A stretch of DNA of 64,000 nt from Mycobacterium paraense (GCF_002101815.1 NZ_LQPM01000018.1:1-64000), one strand, 5' to 3'. Shown: positions 25,428 to 34,705, numbered from the stretch's first letter. The notes: generated from the sequence alone by a model not told the origin. Numbers and translations: made by a program.

Positions 25428-26528
25428 ATGACCAGCACTACGGGTGCCAGAGCGGCGGGATCCTCGGCCGTGTTGGCGATGGTGACCGACCCGGAACTGC
25501 GCGACGAGACGGACCGGGTGGCCGCGGCGGTCGGCGTTCGGGTGGTTCATGTCGGCGCCTCCGCGGTGAGCCGCAAGACGTGGTCGGCGGCCGCGGCGGT
25601 GGTGCTGGACGAGGCGGCGGCGCAGCGATGCGGGCAGCTGGGCCTGCCGCGGCGCACCCACGTCAGCGTCGTGGCCCCCGCGCCGCCCGAGACGGCGACC
25701 TGGGCGGCGGCCGTCGCCGTCGGCGCCGAACGCGTGCTGACGCTGCCCGGGCACGAACGCGAATTGATCCGCGTGCTCGCCGAGGCCGGCGAATCGGCGC
25801 GCGACGACGGGCCGCGGGGCCGGGTCGTCGCCGTGGTCGGGGGTTGCGGTGGGGCCGGCGCGTCCTCGTTCGCGGCCGCCGTGGCCCATGCCGCCGGCGA
25901 TGCGCTCCTGGTGGACCTCGACCCGTGGGGCGGCGGCATCGATTTGCTGATGGGTGGCGAGAGCGCGCCCGGCCTGCGGTGGCCCGATCTGGCGTTGGAG
26001 GGCGGCCGGCTGAACTGGTCGGCGGTCCGCGAGGCGCTGCCGCGACACCGCGGCATCAGCGTGCTCTCCGGGGCCCGCCACGGCTACGAGCTTGGCGGCG
26101 CGCCGGTGGACGCCGTGGTCGATGCCGGGCGCCGCGGTGGAGCCGCCGTCGTCTGCGACCTTCCGCGCCGTCTCACCGATGCGACGCAAGCCGCGCTGGA
26201 CGCCGCCGATCTCGTCGTGGTGGTCAGCCGCTGCGACGTGCGGGCGTGCGCGGCGACCGCGGCCATGGCACCCGTGCTGGCCGGGGCGAACCCCAATCTC
26301 GGGCTCGTCGTGCGCGGCCCGTCGCCCGGGGGTCTGCGGGCGACCGAAGTCGCCGACATCGCGGGCCTGCCGCTCGTCGCGTCCATCAAAGCTCAGCCGC
26401 AACTCGCCCGGCAGTCCGAACACGGTGGCCTGCGGCTGGGCCGGCGCGGTCCCCTCCTGGTGGCGGCCCGCCGGGTGCTGGCCGTGTTGCCGTCGGCCGG
26501 CGCGGCGCCGAACGGCAGGGCGGCGTGA
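25428..26528 (+). CDS. ssd: Septum-site-determining MinD/TadZ-like protein Ssd (Rv3660c homologue)
   Basis: This is a 366-residue protein of the MinD/CpaE (TadZ) group. A receiver-like N-terminal region (about residues 15-125) precedes the P-loop domain. The Walker A-like loop VVGGCGGAGASSF (about 137-149) has no lysine, unlike active MinD. DLDPWGGGIDLLMG and VVCDLPRRLTDATQ correspond to the switch regions. In M. tuberculosis, Ssd overexpression affects septation and the dormancy regulon. TadZ-type proteins place Tad machines, which fits its position as the first gene of this tad-like operon. The ATG at 25428 is chosen; ATG near 25479 is an alternative. Its stop overlaps the next GTG. Confidence 0.9.
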   Translation: MTSTTGARAAGSSAVLAMVTDPELRDETDRVAAAVGVRVVHVGASAVSRKTWSAAAAVVLDEAAAQRCGQLGLPRRTHVSVVAPAPPETATWAAAVAVGAERVLTLPGHERELIRVLAEAGESARDDGPRGRVVAVVGGCGGAGASSFAAAVAHAAGDALLVDLDPWGGGIDLLMGGESAPGLRWPDLALEGGRLNWSAVREALPRHRGISVLSGARHGYELGGAPVDAVVDAGRRGGAAVVCDLPRRLTDATQAALDAADLVVVVSRCDVRACAATAAMAPVLAGANPNLGLVVRGPSPGGLRATEVADIAGLPLVASIKAQPQLARQSEHGGLRLGRRGPLLVAARRVLAVLPSAGAAPNGRAA

Positions 26529-27688
26529 GTGGCTCACTGATCGAACGGGTGCGCGAGCGGCTGGCGTCCGAGGCCGCCCCGCTGCGTCCCGGCGTGGTGG
26601 CAGCCGCGATCCGCGCCGAGTCCGGCGGAATGCTCGGCGACACCGAGGTCCTGGCCAATCTCCGGGTGTTGGAAACCGAACTCACCGGAGCCGGCATCCT
26701 CGAACCGTTGTTGTGCGCCGACGGCACCAGCGACGTGTTGGTCACCGCGCCCGACGCCGTATGGGTCGACGACGGAAACGGGCTGCGGCGCACCGACATT
26801 CGATTCGCCGACGAGGCCGCGGTGCGGCGGTTGGCGCAGCGGCTGGCGTTGGCCGCCGGTCGGCGTCTCGACGACGCCCAGCCCTGGGTGGACGGCCAGC
26901 TCACCGGAATCGGTTCGGGCGGTTTCGCGGTGCGGCTGCACGCGGTGTTACCGCCGATCGCGGCCGGCGGCACCTGCATTTCATTGCGGGTATTGCGGCC
27001 GGCCACACAGGACCTGACCGCCCTCACCGCGGCCGGCGCGATCGACCCGCGGGCCAACGCGTTGCTCGCCGACATCATCGCCGCCCGGCTGGCCTTCCTC
27101 GTGTGCGGCGGCACCGGGGCCGGCAAGACGACGTTGCTGGCGGCGATGCTGGCCGCCGTGCCGCCCACCGAGCGGATCGTGTGCGTCGAGGACGCCGCCG
27201 AGCTGGCGCCCCGGCATCCGCATCTGGTCAAGCTGGTCGCCAGGTGCGCCAACGTCGAGGGCGTCGGCGAGGTTCCGCTGCGCGAGCTCGTCCGGCAGGC
27301 GCTGCGGATGCGGCCCGACCGCATCGTCGTCGGCGAGGTCAGGGGAGCCGAGGTGGTCGACCTGCTGGCGGCGCTCAATACCGGCCACGACGGCGGCGCG
27401 GGCACCGTGCATGCCAACAGGCCCGGCGAGGTGCCCGCCCGGCTGGAGGCACTGGGCGCCCTCGGCGGCCTCGGCCGGGCGGCGCTGCACAGCCAGCTCG
27501 CCGCCGCGGTTCAGGTGCTGCTGCACGTCGCGCGGGACCGGGCGGGGCGGCGCCGACTCGCCGAGATAGCCGTGCTGCGCCACGTCGACGGCCGGGTCCG
27601 CGCGGTCACCGCATGGGTCGCGGGCCGGGGGCTGACCGACGACGCGGGCGAGCTGCATCGCCTGCTGCGGAGCCGGGGCCCGGCGTGA
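26525..27688 (+). CDS. Tad/type IV-type secretion ATPase TadA (Rv3659c homologue)
   Basis: This is a 387-residue hexameric secretion ATPase. It has an N-terminal alpha domain, Walker A GGTGAGKTTLL from residue 195, the Asp box VCVEDAAEL, Walker B RPDRIVVGEVRG and the His box GAGTVHANRPGEV. It would power pilus assembly by the downstream TadB/TadC platform. The GTG start overlaps the ssd stop by four bases (GTGA, 26525-26528), and its stop overlaps the next start in the same way. Confidence 0.93.
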   Translation: MSGSLIERVRERLASEAAPLRPGVVAAAIRAESGGMLGDTEVLANLRVLETELTGAGILEPLLCADGTSDVLVTAPDAVWVDDGNGLRRTDIRFADEAAVRRLAQRLALAAGRRLDDAQPWVDGQLTGIGSGGFAVRLHAVLPPIAAGGTCISLRVLRPATQDLTALTAAGAIDPRANALLADIIAARLAFLVCGGTGAGKTTLLAAMLAAVPPTERIVCVEDAAELAPRHPHLVKLVARCANVEGVGEVPLRELVRQALRMRPDRIVVGEVRGAEVVDLLAALNTGHDGGAGTVHANRPGEVPARLEALGALGGLGRAALHSQLAAAVQVLLHVARDRAGRRRLAEIAVLRHVDGRVRAVTAWVAGRGLTDDAGELHRLLRSRGPA

Positions 27689-28482
27689 ATGGCCTCGCGA
27701 TCGCCGCCCTGCTGTTATCCCTTGCGCTGCTGGCTCTTCCGCCGCCACCGCGGCACCGGCTGGCGAGCCCGGCGCGGGTTCGCCGGAGGGACGCCGTCCG
27801 CCGCGGGGCGTCCTACCTCGCCGCCTGCGCCTTCGTGGCCGCCGCCGTCCTGCTGCCGGCGACGGCGGTGCTCGCGGCCGCGGTGGTGGGCGCGACCGCG
27901 GGCCTGCGCTATCGCCGTCGCCGCCGCGCCCGGCGCGCCGCCCACGAGGGCGCGAACCTGGAAGCTGCCCTCGATGTGCTGGTCGGCGAGTTGCGCGTGG
28001 GCGCCCATCCGGTGCGCGCGTTCCACGTCGCCGCCGGGGAAAGCGTCGGGGCGGTTGCCGCGTCGTTGCGCGCGGTCGCGGCGCGGGCCAGACTGGGCGC
28101 CGACGTCACGGCCGGCCTGCGCGCCGCGTCGCGCTCGTCGAGCCTGCCGGCGCAATGGGATCGACTGGCTGTGTGCTGGCAGCTGGCCAGCGAGCACGGG
28201 CTCGCGATAGCTACGCTGATGCACGCCGCACAGCGCGATATCGAGGAGCGGCAACGCTTTTCGGCGCGCGTCACCTCGAGCATGGCCGGAGCGCGGTCCA
28301 CCGCAACGATACTGGCCGGCCTGCCGGTGCTCGGCGTCCTGCTGGGCCAGCTGATCGGGGCTCGGCCGCTGAGCTTTCTGCTCGGCGGGCACATCGGCGG
28401 CTGGCTGCTGGTCGTCGGCTCGGCCCTGGCCTGCGCCGGCCTGTTGTGGTCGGATCGCATCACCGATCGGCTCGGGACTTGA
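27685..28482 (+). CDS. Tad platform protein TadB (Rv3658c homologue)
   Basis: This is a 265-residue membrane protein of the type II secretion F (GspF/TadB) family. Two N-terminal helices are followed by a cytosolic domain with NLEAALDVLVGELRVGAHPV. Two C-terminal helices (about residues 202-225 and 232-253) complete it. It forms the inner-membrane platform with TadC. The GTG overlaps the tadA stop by four bases and its own stop overlaps the TTG of the next gene, so the operon is tightly coupled. Confidence 0.9.
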   Translation: MNGLAIAALLLSLALLALPPPPRHRLASPARVRRRDAVRRGASYLAACAFVAAAVLLPATAVLAAAVVGATAGLRYRRRRRARRAAHEGANLEAALDVLVGELRVGAHPVRAFHVAAGESVGAVAASLRAVAARARLGADVTAGLRAASRSSSLPAQWDRLAVCWQLASEHGLAIATLMHAAQRDIEERQRFSARVTSSMAGARSTATILAGLPVLGVLLGQLIGARPLSFLLGGHIGGWLLVVGSALACAGLLWSDRITDRLGT

Positions 28483-29081
28483 ACGCGGCCGCGGCGATGC
28501 TGGCCGCCGCGCTGTGGGTCGGCCCCGGCCCGTCGGTGGTGCGGGCGCGCGCGGGGCTTCCGTCCCGCGCTCGTCGCCGGCGGCAGGCGGTCTCCGTGCG
28601 GCCGCGACAGGACCAAGACCCGCTGGCGGTGGCGGCCAGCCTCGATGTGCTGGCCGTGTGCCTGGAGGCGGGCATGGCGGTGTCGACGGCCGCGGCGGCG
28701 ACCGCCCCGTCCGCACCACCGCAGCTGGCCGGGGTGTTGCGCCGCGCCGCCGATCTGCTGGCGCTGGGCGCGGATCCCGCTGTGGCATGGTCGGTTCCGC
28801 GGGATCAGTCGGCCGGCGAGCCCGGCGCACACATCGACGCGCTGCTGCGGCTGGCGCGGCGTTCGGCGTCCTCCGGCTCGGCCCTGGCCCGCGGCGTCGC
28901 CGAGCTGGCCGACCAATCCCGCCAGGACGCCGCGCATGCCGCCACGGCGGCCGCCGAACGGGCCGGGGTTCTGATCGCCGGACCGCTGGGTCTGTGCTTC
29001 CTTCCGGCGTTCGTGTGCCTGGGCATCGTGCCGGTGGTGGCGGGGCTGGCCGGGGATGTCTTGCAATCGGGCCTGCTGTGA
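28479..29081 (+). CDS. Tad platform protein TadC (Rv3657c homologue)
   Basis: This is a 200-residue T2SSF-family membrane protein. The cytosolic part contains DPLAVAASLDVLAVCLEAGM and LARRSASSGSALARGVAELA. A C-terminal helix includes LGLCFLPAFVCLGIVPVVAGL. The TTG at 28479 overlaps the tadB stop (TTGA); an ATG at 28497 is a possible alternative and would remove six residues. It is followed by a ribosome binding site and the pilin gene. Confidence 0.87.
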   Translation: MNAAAAMLAAALWVGPGPSVVRARAGLPSRARRRRQAVSVRPRQDQDPLAVAASLDVLAVCLEAGMAVSTAAAATAPSAPPQLAGVLRRAADLLALGADPAVAWSVPRDQSAGEPGAHIDALLRLARRSASSGSALARGVAELADQSRQDAAHAATAAAERAGVLIAGPLGLCFLPAFVCLGIVPVVAGLAGDVLQSGLL

Positions 29082-29099
29082 AACGAAAGGAAGGCATTG

Positions 29100-29300
29100 A
29101 TGGCCAACATGTTCCGCGTCTTGCTGGCGCGCCTCGCCGTGCTGGCGACCGACGAGTCGGGGATGTCGACCGTCGAATACGCGATCGGCACCATAGCCGC
29201 GGCCGCGTTCGGCGCGATCCTCTACACCGTCGTGACGGGCGATTCCATCGTCTCGGCGTTGACCAACATCATCGGTCGCGCGCTCAACACCAAGGTCTAG
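29100..29300 (+). CDS. Flp-type pilin-like protein, DUF4244 (Rv3656c homologue)
   Basis: This 66-residue protein has a class III/IV pilin-like processing site, ESGMSTVEYAIGTIAAAAF, where cleavage after Gly would leave Met-Ser-Thr-Val-Glu with Glu5. A hydrophobic helix follows. It is the likely major pilin of the tad-like operon. The ATG at 29100 has GAAAGGAAGG (29085-29094) five bases upstream. No prepilin peptidase gene is in this window. Confidence 0.9.
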   Translation: MANMFRVLLARLAVLATDESGMSTVEYAIGTIAAAAFGAILYTVVTGDSIVSALTNIIGRALNTKV

Positions 29301-29306
29301 CGAGCT

Positions 29307-29626
29307 GTGCCGGGTCGAGCACCGTCGAGGCGGCGCTGGCGATCGCCGCGCTGGTCGTGGTGCTGGTGCTCTGCCTGGCCGGCGTCACCGCGGTGTCGAT
29401 GCAGGTGCGCTGCGTCGACGCCGCCCGCGAGGCGGCCCGGCTGGCCGCGCGCGGCGACGAACGGTCGGCGCTCGACGCCGCCCGCCGCGTCGCTCCGGCC
29501 GGCGCGCGGGTGCAGCTGCGCCGGGACGGCGACTTCCTCATGGCCACGGTCGTCGCCCGGTCAAAGCTCTTGCCGTCCTTGGACATTCAGGCCCGGGCGG
29601 TCGCGGCGGCCGAGCCCGGGCGATGA
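29307..29626 (+). CDS. TadE-like minor pilin with missing start codon (Rv3655c homologue)
   Basis: The coding frame is clear from GSSTVEAALAIAALVVVLVL to the stop at 29626. It gives a TadE-like protein with a pilin-type signal (Gly-Ser-Ser-Thr-Val-Glu) and one membrane helix. No ATG, GTG or TTG precedes the signal in this frame back to 29102. A GTG at 29307 lies in the adjacent frame. Adding one C after it would read Met-Pro-Gly-Ser-Ser-Thr-Val-Glu, so a one-base deletion or a sequencing error is likely. The first in-frame standard start (GTG 29357) would delete the signal. The coordinates start at that out-of-frame GTG and include the inferred frameshift. Confidence 0.6.
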
Positions 29627-29642
29627 TCGCGGCTCGGCGAGC

Positions 29643-29948
29643 GTGCTCGCCGCGGCGATGGTGGTGGTGCTGCTGTCGGTCACCGGGGCGGGCGCCTATG
29701 TCGGCTCGGCGGTGCTGGCGCGCCATCGTGCGCAGGCCGCGGCCGACCTGGCCGCGCTGGCCGGTGCGGCGCGGCTGCCGGCCGGAGCCGCGGCGGCCTG
29801 CGACCGTGCGACGGCGGTCGCGCGCGAGATGCGCGTCAATGACGCGCGATGCGAGGTGGACGAGCTCGACGTCGTCGTCGCCGTCCGGGTGGCCGTCGCG
29901 CTGGGCGGCGCGGCGCGGGCCGCCGCGCGGGCGGGCCCCGCCGCTTAG
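29643..29948 (+). CDS. Tad-locus TadE-like small protein (Rv3654c homologue)
   Basis: This is a short protein with a hydrophobic N-terminus (VLAAAMVVVLLSVTGAGAYV) and then HRAQAAADLAALAGAARLPAG, which is typical of the secretion/TadE-neighbourhood family. The frame upstream reads DDRGSAS, the family's usual pre-helix segment, but it has no standard start codon. The first available starts are GTG 29643 and ATG 29658. I report GTG 29643 (101 residues); the M. tuberculosis gene is annotated from the ATG. Its stop overlaps the stop of the convergent Rv3651 homologue by three bases. Confidence 0.65.
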   Translation: MLAAAMVVVLLSVTGAGAYVGSAVLARHRAQAAADLAALAGAARLPAGAAAACDRATAVAREMRVNDARCEVDELDVVVAVRVAVALGGAARAAARAGPAA

Positions 29949-30961
29949 GCCAGTCCCGCGGCGGCGAGTTCCTCGTCGGTCGGCAACCGCAGCGAGACCA
30001 GTCCGACGAAGGTGTCCGGTTCCAGCTCCACCTTGTTGACGGTGACGTGCACCGGAACCCACTCGTCGTTGTGTCCCCGCATGCGCAATACCCGACTGGT
30101 CGGGCCGTCGACGAATTCCTTTGTCATAGTGGCTTTTAGGTGTTCGTCGTCGGGGTGGACCTTGGGCCTGTCCGTCTTGTGGCCGCGCCAGTCGTAGAAC
30201 GTGCAGGGGTCGTCGAGCCACTTCAGCAGGGCCCAGTTGTCGAGATCGACGAGCGCCCGGTGAACCCCGGCCTGGGCCAATCCGTTCAGGATCCGTTGCG
30301 CCAGATCGTCGGTGGAAACCACCGGGCCCTTGAGGACCGACCGCCAGTTCATCGCCCGGGCGATCAGGTGGTCGCGGCCGTCCGGGCCCGGCTCCAATAA
30401 GGTGCGCGCGACGAAACCGATCCGGATCGGTTTGCCCTGCCAGTCGTTGACATCCCATGTGCTGCAGATCGTTTGGTCGGGCTTGGCCCGTACCGCCATG
30501 GCAAGCACTTTGGCTTCGTTCGGATTGAGTTCGCGCGACGGCAGGTCTTCCGCAAAGGCCCTGCCCAAGGTCACTTCGACGTCGGGATTCTTGCCGCTGT
30601 TGGCCAGCGATTCGGTGGTATCGGTGGCCACACCGAGGGTCAGGTCCCACTTCAGCGGCCCGGGGACGGGCCGTTGGGACGGTTCGCCGTCGGCGGGGCC
30701 GGTCCAGATGTGGACGCCGTGGACGCGGCCGTCGGACATCACCACCGGTTCGGTGCGGATGACGCGGTCGCGCTTGGTGGTGATGCTGGTCAGGCTCTGG
30801 CCAGTCTGGACGGACTCGGCGATCGCGGTCCGGACGGCCGCGAGGTGGGGGCTGCGGCGCAGGAAGGTGGTGATCGGTACGAGGTTTTTGAGTTGCCGTC
30901 CCTGTGCCACTACGGCGGGTTCGCCCCCGAGCGTCTCCACGAGCAACCAGTCGTGGGCCAT
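29945..30961 (-). CDS. PAS/GAF-like sensory protein (Rv3651 homologue)
   Basis: This is a 338-residue soluble protein, starting MAHDWLLVETLGGEPAVVA, conserved in mycobacteria. The N-terminal domain (to about residue 110) and a middle domain with TICSTWDVNDWQGKPIRIG have the look of PAS/GAF sensory folds, but no catalytic output domain is attached. The ATG at 30961 matches the M. tuberculosis N-terminus; the longer open frame to 31153 adds 64 low-complexity residues and is rejected. The function is not established. It converges on the tad operon. Confidence 0.85.
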   Translation of the reverse strand: MAHDWLLVETLGGEPAVVAQGRQLKNLVPITTFLRRSPHLAAVRTAIAESVQTGQSLTSITTKRDRVIRTEPVVMSDGRVHGVHIWTGPADGEPSQRPVPGPLKWDLTLGVATDTTESLANSGKNPDVEVTLGRAFAEDLPSRELNPNEAKVLAMAVRAKPDQTICSTWDVNDWQGKPIRIGFVARTLLEPGPDGRDHLIARAMNWRSVLKGPVVSTDDLAQRILNGLAQAGVHRALVDLDNWALLKWLDDPCTFYDWRGHKTDRPKVHPDDEHLKATMTKEFVDGPTSRVLRMRGHNDEWVPVHVTVNKVELEPDTFVGLVSLRLPTDEELAAAGLA

Positions 30962-31163
30962 GCGGCCGATTTTACGGCGGCCGGCGGCTGCGATGGGGCC
31001 CGGGTGCGGTTGGTCGTGAAGTGTCATTTGCCCACGTCTTCGCGGTGCGCGGTGGTATGTTGGCATTTCTTCAGCAGTGAGGAAACACGTGTTCTGGCGG
31101 CGCCTGTCAGACGCGGGTTGTTGGGGGTCGGCCGTTGAGGGGTCGGTCGCCATCCCGAGACGG

Positions 31164-33479
31164 TCAGCGCATGTCGCGACCCAGCTCCGCGAGCACCAGG
31201 CGCAGCACCCTTATCGCCCCCGCCTTGTCCAGCGGGTCGTTGCCGTTGCCGCATTTGGGCGACTGCACGCACGACGGGCAACCGTTCGGGCATTCGCACG
31301 CTTCGATCGCCGCGGCCGTGGCGCCCAGCCAGGTGCGGGCCCGGTGGAAGCCCCGTTCGGCGAAACCCGCCCCGCCCGGGTAGCCGTCGTAGACGAACAC
31401 GGTGGGCAGCCCCTCCGGACCGATCGCGGTGGACAGCCCGCCGATGTCACCGCGGTCGCAGCTGGCCACCAGGGGCAGCAGCCCGATGGCGGCGTGCTCG
31501 GCGGCGTGCAACGAGCCGGGAACGCGCGGCGCCTCAATGCCGGTGCGCAACAAGGCATCCGGCTCGATCGTGTACATGGCGGCGGTGGTGGGCAGCACGT
31601 GCTCGGGCATATCCAGCTCGATGAAATCGATGACCTCCCCGGACAGCCGGCGCCGCAGGTAGCCCACCACCCGGTGGGTGACCCGAACCGGCACCAAGCC
31701 CAAACTGACGGGCCCGAACTCGCGGCGCTCGCCGGTCCCGGTGACCACGATGTCGGTGAGCTCGCGGGCGAACGTCGCGTAGCCGGGATCCTCGGCGTGG
31801 ACGAACGCGATCCCGTCCTGGATGTCCAGGGAGTCGACGACGTAGGTCTCGCCCTGATGCAAATACACCGCTCCCGGATGGACCGAGGCCGGGGCCTGGT
31901 CCACCCCGGCGCTGCCCAGCAGCCGCCCGGTGTCCGCCTCCACGATGACGATCTGGCCGCCGGACGAGCCCCGAATGTCCACCGCGCCATGCGGTTGGAT
32001 GCCCGCCGCGGGGAAGTACTTGTCGTTGCGCCGCCGCAGCAGCCCGTCGTCGATCAAGCCCTGCGCGACGTCGACGGCGCCGAAACTCCGCACCTCGGCC
32101 TCGTCGAGCGGCATCTCGGTCGCCGCGCAGAGCAGCTGCGGACCGAGGATGTAGGGGTTGCCGGGATCGATGACGACCCGCTCGACCGGCTTGCCCAGCA
32201 GCGCCGCCGGGTTGTGCACCAGGTACGTGTCCAAGGGGTCGTCGCGCGCGATCAGCACGACCAGCGCGCCCTGGCCCCGCCGCCCCGACCGGCCGGCCTG
32301 CTGCCAGAACGAGGCGACCGTCCCGGGGAAACCGGCGAGCACCACCGCGTCGAGGCCGGCGATGTCGACACCGAGCTCCAGCGCGTTGGTGGTCGCCAGG
32401 CCCCGCAGCCGGCCCTCGGCCAGAGCGCGCTCCAGCGCGCTGCGGTCCTCGGCGAGGTAGCCGGCCCGGTACGACGCGACCTTCGAAGACAGCTCCGGGG
32501 CGATGTCGTCGAGCCGCGCCCGCGTCGCCAGCGCGGTCAATTCCGCTGCGCGCCGCGACCGGACGAACGTCAGCGTTTGCGCCCCCTCGGCGATCAGGTC
32601 GGCCATCACGCGCGCCGCCTCGGCGCCGGCGGAGCGGCGCACCGGCGCGCCGTTCTCGCCGGTCAGGTCGGCCCGCAGCGCGGGCTCCCACAACGCCACG
32701 GTCCGGGCGCCTTGCGGCGAGCCGTCTTCGGTGACCTCCGCTACCGGGCGGCCGATGAGTTCGGCCGCCGTCGCACCCGGCGAATCGGTTGTCGCGCTGG
32801 CGAAAACGACCGTGGGCGCCGAGGAGTAGCGCTCGCACAGCCGCAACAACCGGCGCAGCACCATCGCCACGTTCGATCCGAAAACGCCACGGTAGTAATG
32901 GCATTCGTCGACGATGACGAATCGAAGGCCGCGCAACAGCACGGCCCAGCGGGCGTGGTTGCGCAGGATCGACAAGTGGATCATGTCCGGGTTGGAAAAC
33001 AGCCATCGGGAGCGCTCGCGGGCGAAGCGGCGCACCTCGGCCGGGCTGTCGCCGTCGTAGGCGGTGGGCGCGACGTCGTGCAGCCGCGGAACGGCCGCGG
33101 TCAACGCGTGCGCGGCGCGCAACTGATCGTGACCCAGCGCCTTGGTCGGCGACAAGTACAGCACCCGGGCGCGCGGGTCCGTCGCGAGCGCGGTGAGGAC
33201 GGGAAGCTGATAGGCCAGCGACTTGCCCGATGCGGTGCCGGTGCTGATGACCACGTGGCGGCCGGCGTGGGCCAGCTCCGCGGCCGCCGCCTGATGTGAC
33301 CAGGGGTCATTGATGCCGCGTTGCGCGAAGGCGCGGACGACGTCGGGGTCGGCCCATTCGGGCCAGCTGTGCGGCCGGCCACTGCGCGCGGGCAACTCGG
33401 CGACGTGGCGCAGCGGACGCTCGTCCGGCGCGGTGCCGGCGAGCGCGACGGCCAGCAGGTCGGCGCCGAAACTGGCCAC
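31164..33479 (-). CDS. MrfA/YprA-type superfamily 2 helicase with C-terminal Zn cluster (Rv3649 homologue)
   Basis: This is a 771-residue DEXH helicase. Motif I is [13 protein letters not shown], motif II is VIVDECHYY, motif III is VFASAT and motif VI is [11 protein letters not shown]. The DUF1998-like C-terminal region ends in four clustered Cys ([17 protein letters not shown]), as in the mitomycin-repair helicase MrfA of Bacillus. A 3'-5' DNA-repair helicase role is likely by family. The GTG at 33479 has GGAGG upstream and gives the M. tuberculosis length of 771; the longer frame to 33548 is not needed. It is divergent from cspA. Confidence 0.92.
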   Translation of the reverse strand: MASFGADLLAVALAGTAPDERPLRHVAELPARSGRPHSWPEWADPDVVRAFAQRGINDPWSHQAAAAELAHAGRHVVISTGTASGKSLAYQLPVLTALATDPRARVLYLSPTKALGHDQLRAAHALTAAVPRLHDVAPTAYDGDSPAEVRRFARERSRWLFSNPDMIHLSILRNHARWAVLLRGLRFVIVDECHYYRGVFGSNVAMVLRRLLRLCERYSSAPTVVFASATTDSPGATAAELIGRPVAEVTEDGSPQGARTVALWEPALRADLTGENGAPVRRSAGAEAARVMADLIAEGAQTLTFVRSRRAAELTALATRARLDDIAPELSSKVASYRAGYLAEDRSALERALAEGRLRGLATTNALELGVDIAGLDAVVLAGFPGTVASFWQQAGRSGRRGQGALVVLIARDDPLDTYLVHNPAALLGKPVERVVIDPGNPYILGPQLLCAATEMPLDEAEVRSFGAVDVAQGLIDDGLLRRRNDKYFPAAGIQPHGAVDIRGSSGGQIVIVEADTGRLLGSAGVDQAPASVHPGAVYLHQGETYVVDSLDIQDGIAFVHAEDPGYATFARELTDIVVTGTGERREFGPVSLGLVPVRVTHRVVGYLRRRLSGEVIDFIELDMPEHVLPTTAAMYTIEPDALLRTGIEAPRVPGSLHAAEHAAIGLLPLVASCDRGDIGGLSTAIGPEGLPTVFVYDGYPGGAGFAERGFHRARTWLGATAAAIEACECPNGCPSCVQSPKCGNGNDPLDKAGAIRVLRLVLAELGRDMR

Positions 33480-33738
33480 CTCACGCCCTCCAAGAATCAA
33501 GCCAAGAATCAGTCCTGGACACAAGTCTGTCGCCGACGCCATGAACATGGTTGACTATTTGCGGTCGCAGCTTCTGTGTTCGTGTCAAACTTTCGCAGGA
33601 ACAACGTTGCGGCCGCGGTTCCTGCGAGGTTATCGGTCGGGTGAAGTTCCGGCGACTCAGCGAGGTATGGCGGTCGTACTCGGCCCGGGGCACCGAAAGG
33701 CGGTGCCCCGCATCCAAAAGAAAAGGAAAGATCGAGAG
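33480..33738 (+). promoter_or_regulatory. cspA leader and divergent promoter region
   Basis: This 259-base region separates the divergent helicase and cspA genes and is less GC-rich than its surroundings. TTGACT at 33551-33556 is a possible -35 element for cspA, but no clear -10 follows, so the start site is unresolved. A long untranslated cspA leader is likely, as for other cold-shock genes. AAAAGGAAAG (33721-33730) is the probable ribosome binding site. Confidence 0.45.
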
Positions 33739-33942
33739 ATGCCACAGGGAACTGTGAAGTGGTTCAACGCGGAGAAGGGTTTCGGGTTCATTGCGCCTGA
33801 AGACGGTTCCGCAGATGTTTTTGTCCACTACACGGAGATCCAGGGTTCGGGCTTCCGCACCCTCGAAGAAAACCAGAAGGTCGAGTTCGAGATCGGCCAC
33901 AGCCCTAAGGGCCCCCAGGCCACCGGAGTCCGCTCCGTCTGA
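33739..33942 (+). CDS. cspA: Cold-shock protein CspA
   Basis: This 67-residue single-domain RNA chaperone starts [23 protein letters not shown]1 is KGFGFI and RNP2 is VFVHY. The length and sequence are those of mycobacterial CspA. The ATG at 33739 follows AAAAGGAAAG at suitable spacing. It is monocistronic and ends in a strong terminator. Confidence 0.97.
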   Translation: MPQGTVKWFNAEKGFGFIAPEDGSADVFVHYTEIQGSGFRTLEENQKVEFEIGHSPKGPQATGVRSV

Positions 33943-33965
33943 GACGAGCAGACTCTCCACGAGAG

Positions 33966-34006
33966 CCCCCCGCGCGACCCGCCTAGCGGTCCCGCCGGGG
34001 GGTTTT
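33966..34006 (+). terminator. Intrinsic terminator of cspA
   Basis: CCCCCCG (33966-33972) pairs with CGGGGGG (33996-34002), enclosing a loop with a small inner GACC/GGTC-type pairing, and TTTT follows at 34003-34006. It lies 24 bases after the cspA stop. Confidence 0.88.
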
Positions 34007-34096
34007 CATTCTGTCTGGACCCTGTCGGCAGTTGCCCAACCCGCCGCGCCGAATACCTGAAGACGCGGACGGACCACCTGGCCTACTGTCGGTGGC

Positions 34097-34705
34097 GTGA
34101 GCCAGCTTTCCTTCTTCACAGCGGAGTCGGTGCCGCCCGCGGTCGCCGATCTCTCCGGGGTGCTGGCGGCCTCAGGGCAGATCGTGCTGGTGGGCGCACC
34201 GTCGGAAAACCGCGGAGAGGGCGCCCGCCTTGCCCGCCTTTCGGTGGTCGTCGACCACGTTTGGCGGGCCTCGGCGCTGGCCGAGATGATCCGCGACGCG
34301 GGTCTGGTGGCCGAGATCGGCCGCACCGACGAGGACACCCCCTTGGTGCGGACGGAGGTGACCCCCTCCCTGGCGACGCTCGCCGCCGAATGGACACGCG
34401 GCGCGGTCAAGACGGTGCCCCCGCGATGGCTGCCCGGGCCGCGGGAGCTGCGGGCGTGGACGCTGGCGGCCGGCAACCCGGAGGGCGACCACTATCTGCT
34501 GGGCCTCGACCCGCACGCGCCCGACACCCATTCCCCGCTCGCGTCGGCGTTGATGCGGGTCGGAATTGCGCCCACGCTGATCGGCACCCGCGGCGGGCGC
34601 CCGGCGCTGCGGATCAGCGGCCGGCGCAGGCTATCGCGCCTGGTAGAGAACGTGGGGGAACCGCCGGACGGCGACGAGGCGTTGTCGCTGTGGCCCCGCG
34701 TCTAG
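34097..34705 (+). CDS. Conserved hypothetical protein (Rv3647c homologue)
   Basis: This is a 202-residue soluble protein, starting from the GTG at 34097 (MSQLSFFTAESVPPAV). No catalytic motif is evident. Conserved features are the Arg-rich ARLSVVVDHVWRASALAE segment and TIGTRGGRPALRISGRRRLS-like C-terminus, which may bind nucleic acid. It is conserved across actinobacteria next to topA, which is the only functional hint. I do not assign a role. Confidence 0.82.
   Translation: MSQLSFFTAESVPPAVADLSGVLAASGQIVLVGAPSENRGEGARLARLSVVVDHVWRASALAEMIRDAGLVAEIGRTDEDTPLVRTEVTPSLATLAAEWTRGAVKTVPPRWLPGPRELRAWTLAAGNPEGDHYLLGLDPHAPDTHSPLASALMRVGIAPTLIGTRGGRPALRISGRRRLSRLVENVGEPPDGDEALSLWPRV

Noticed and set aside
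29357..29626. GTG 29357 as the start of the Rv3655c-like gene
   Set aside because: It would remove the pilin-type signal and part of the membrane helix, which are plainly encoded just upstream.
31077..33299. A 740-codon + strand frame opposite the MrfA-type helicase
   Set aside because: It is a codon-bias shadow; the helicase motifs are on the minus strand.
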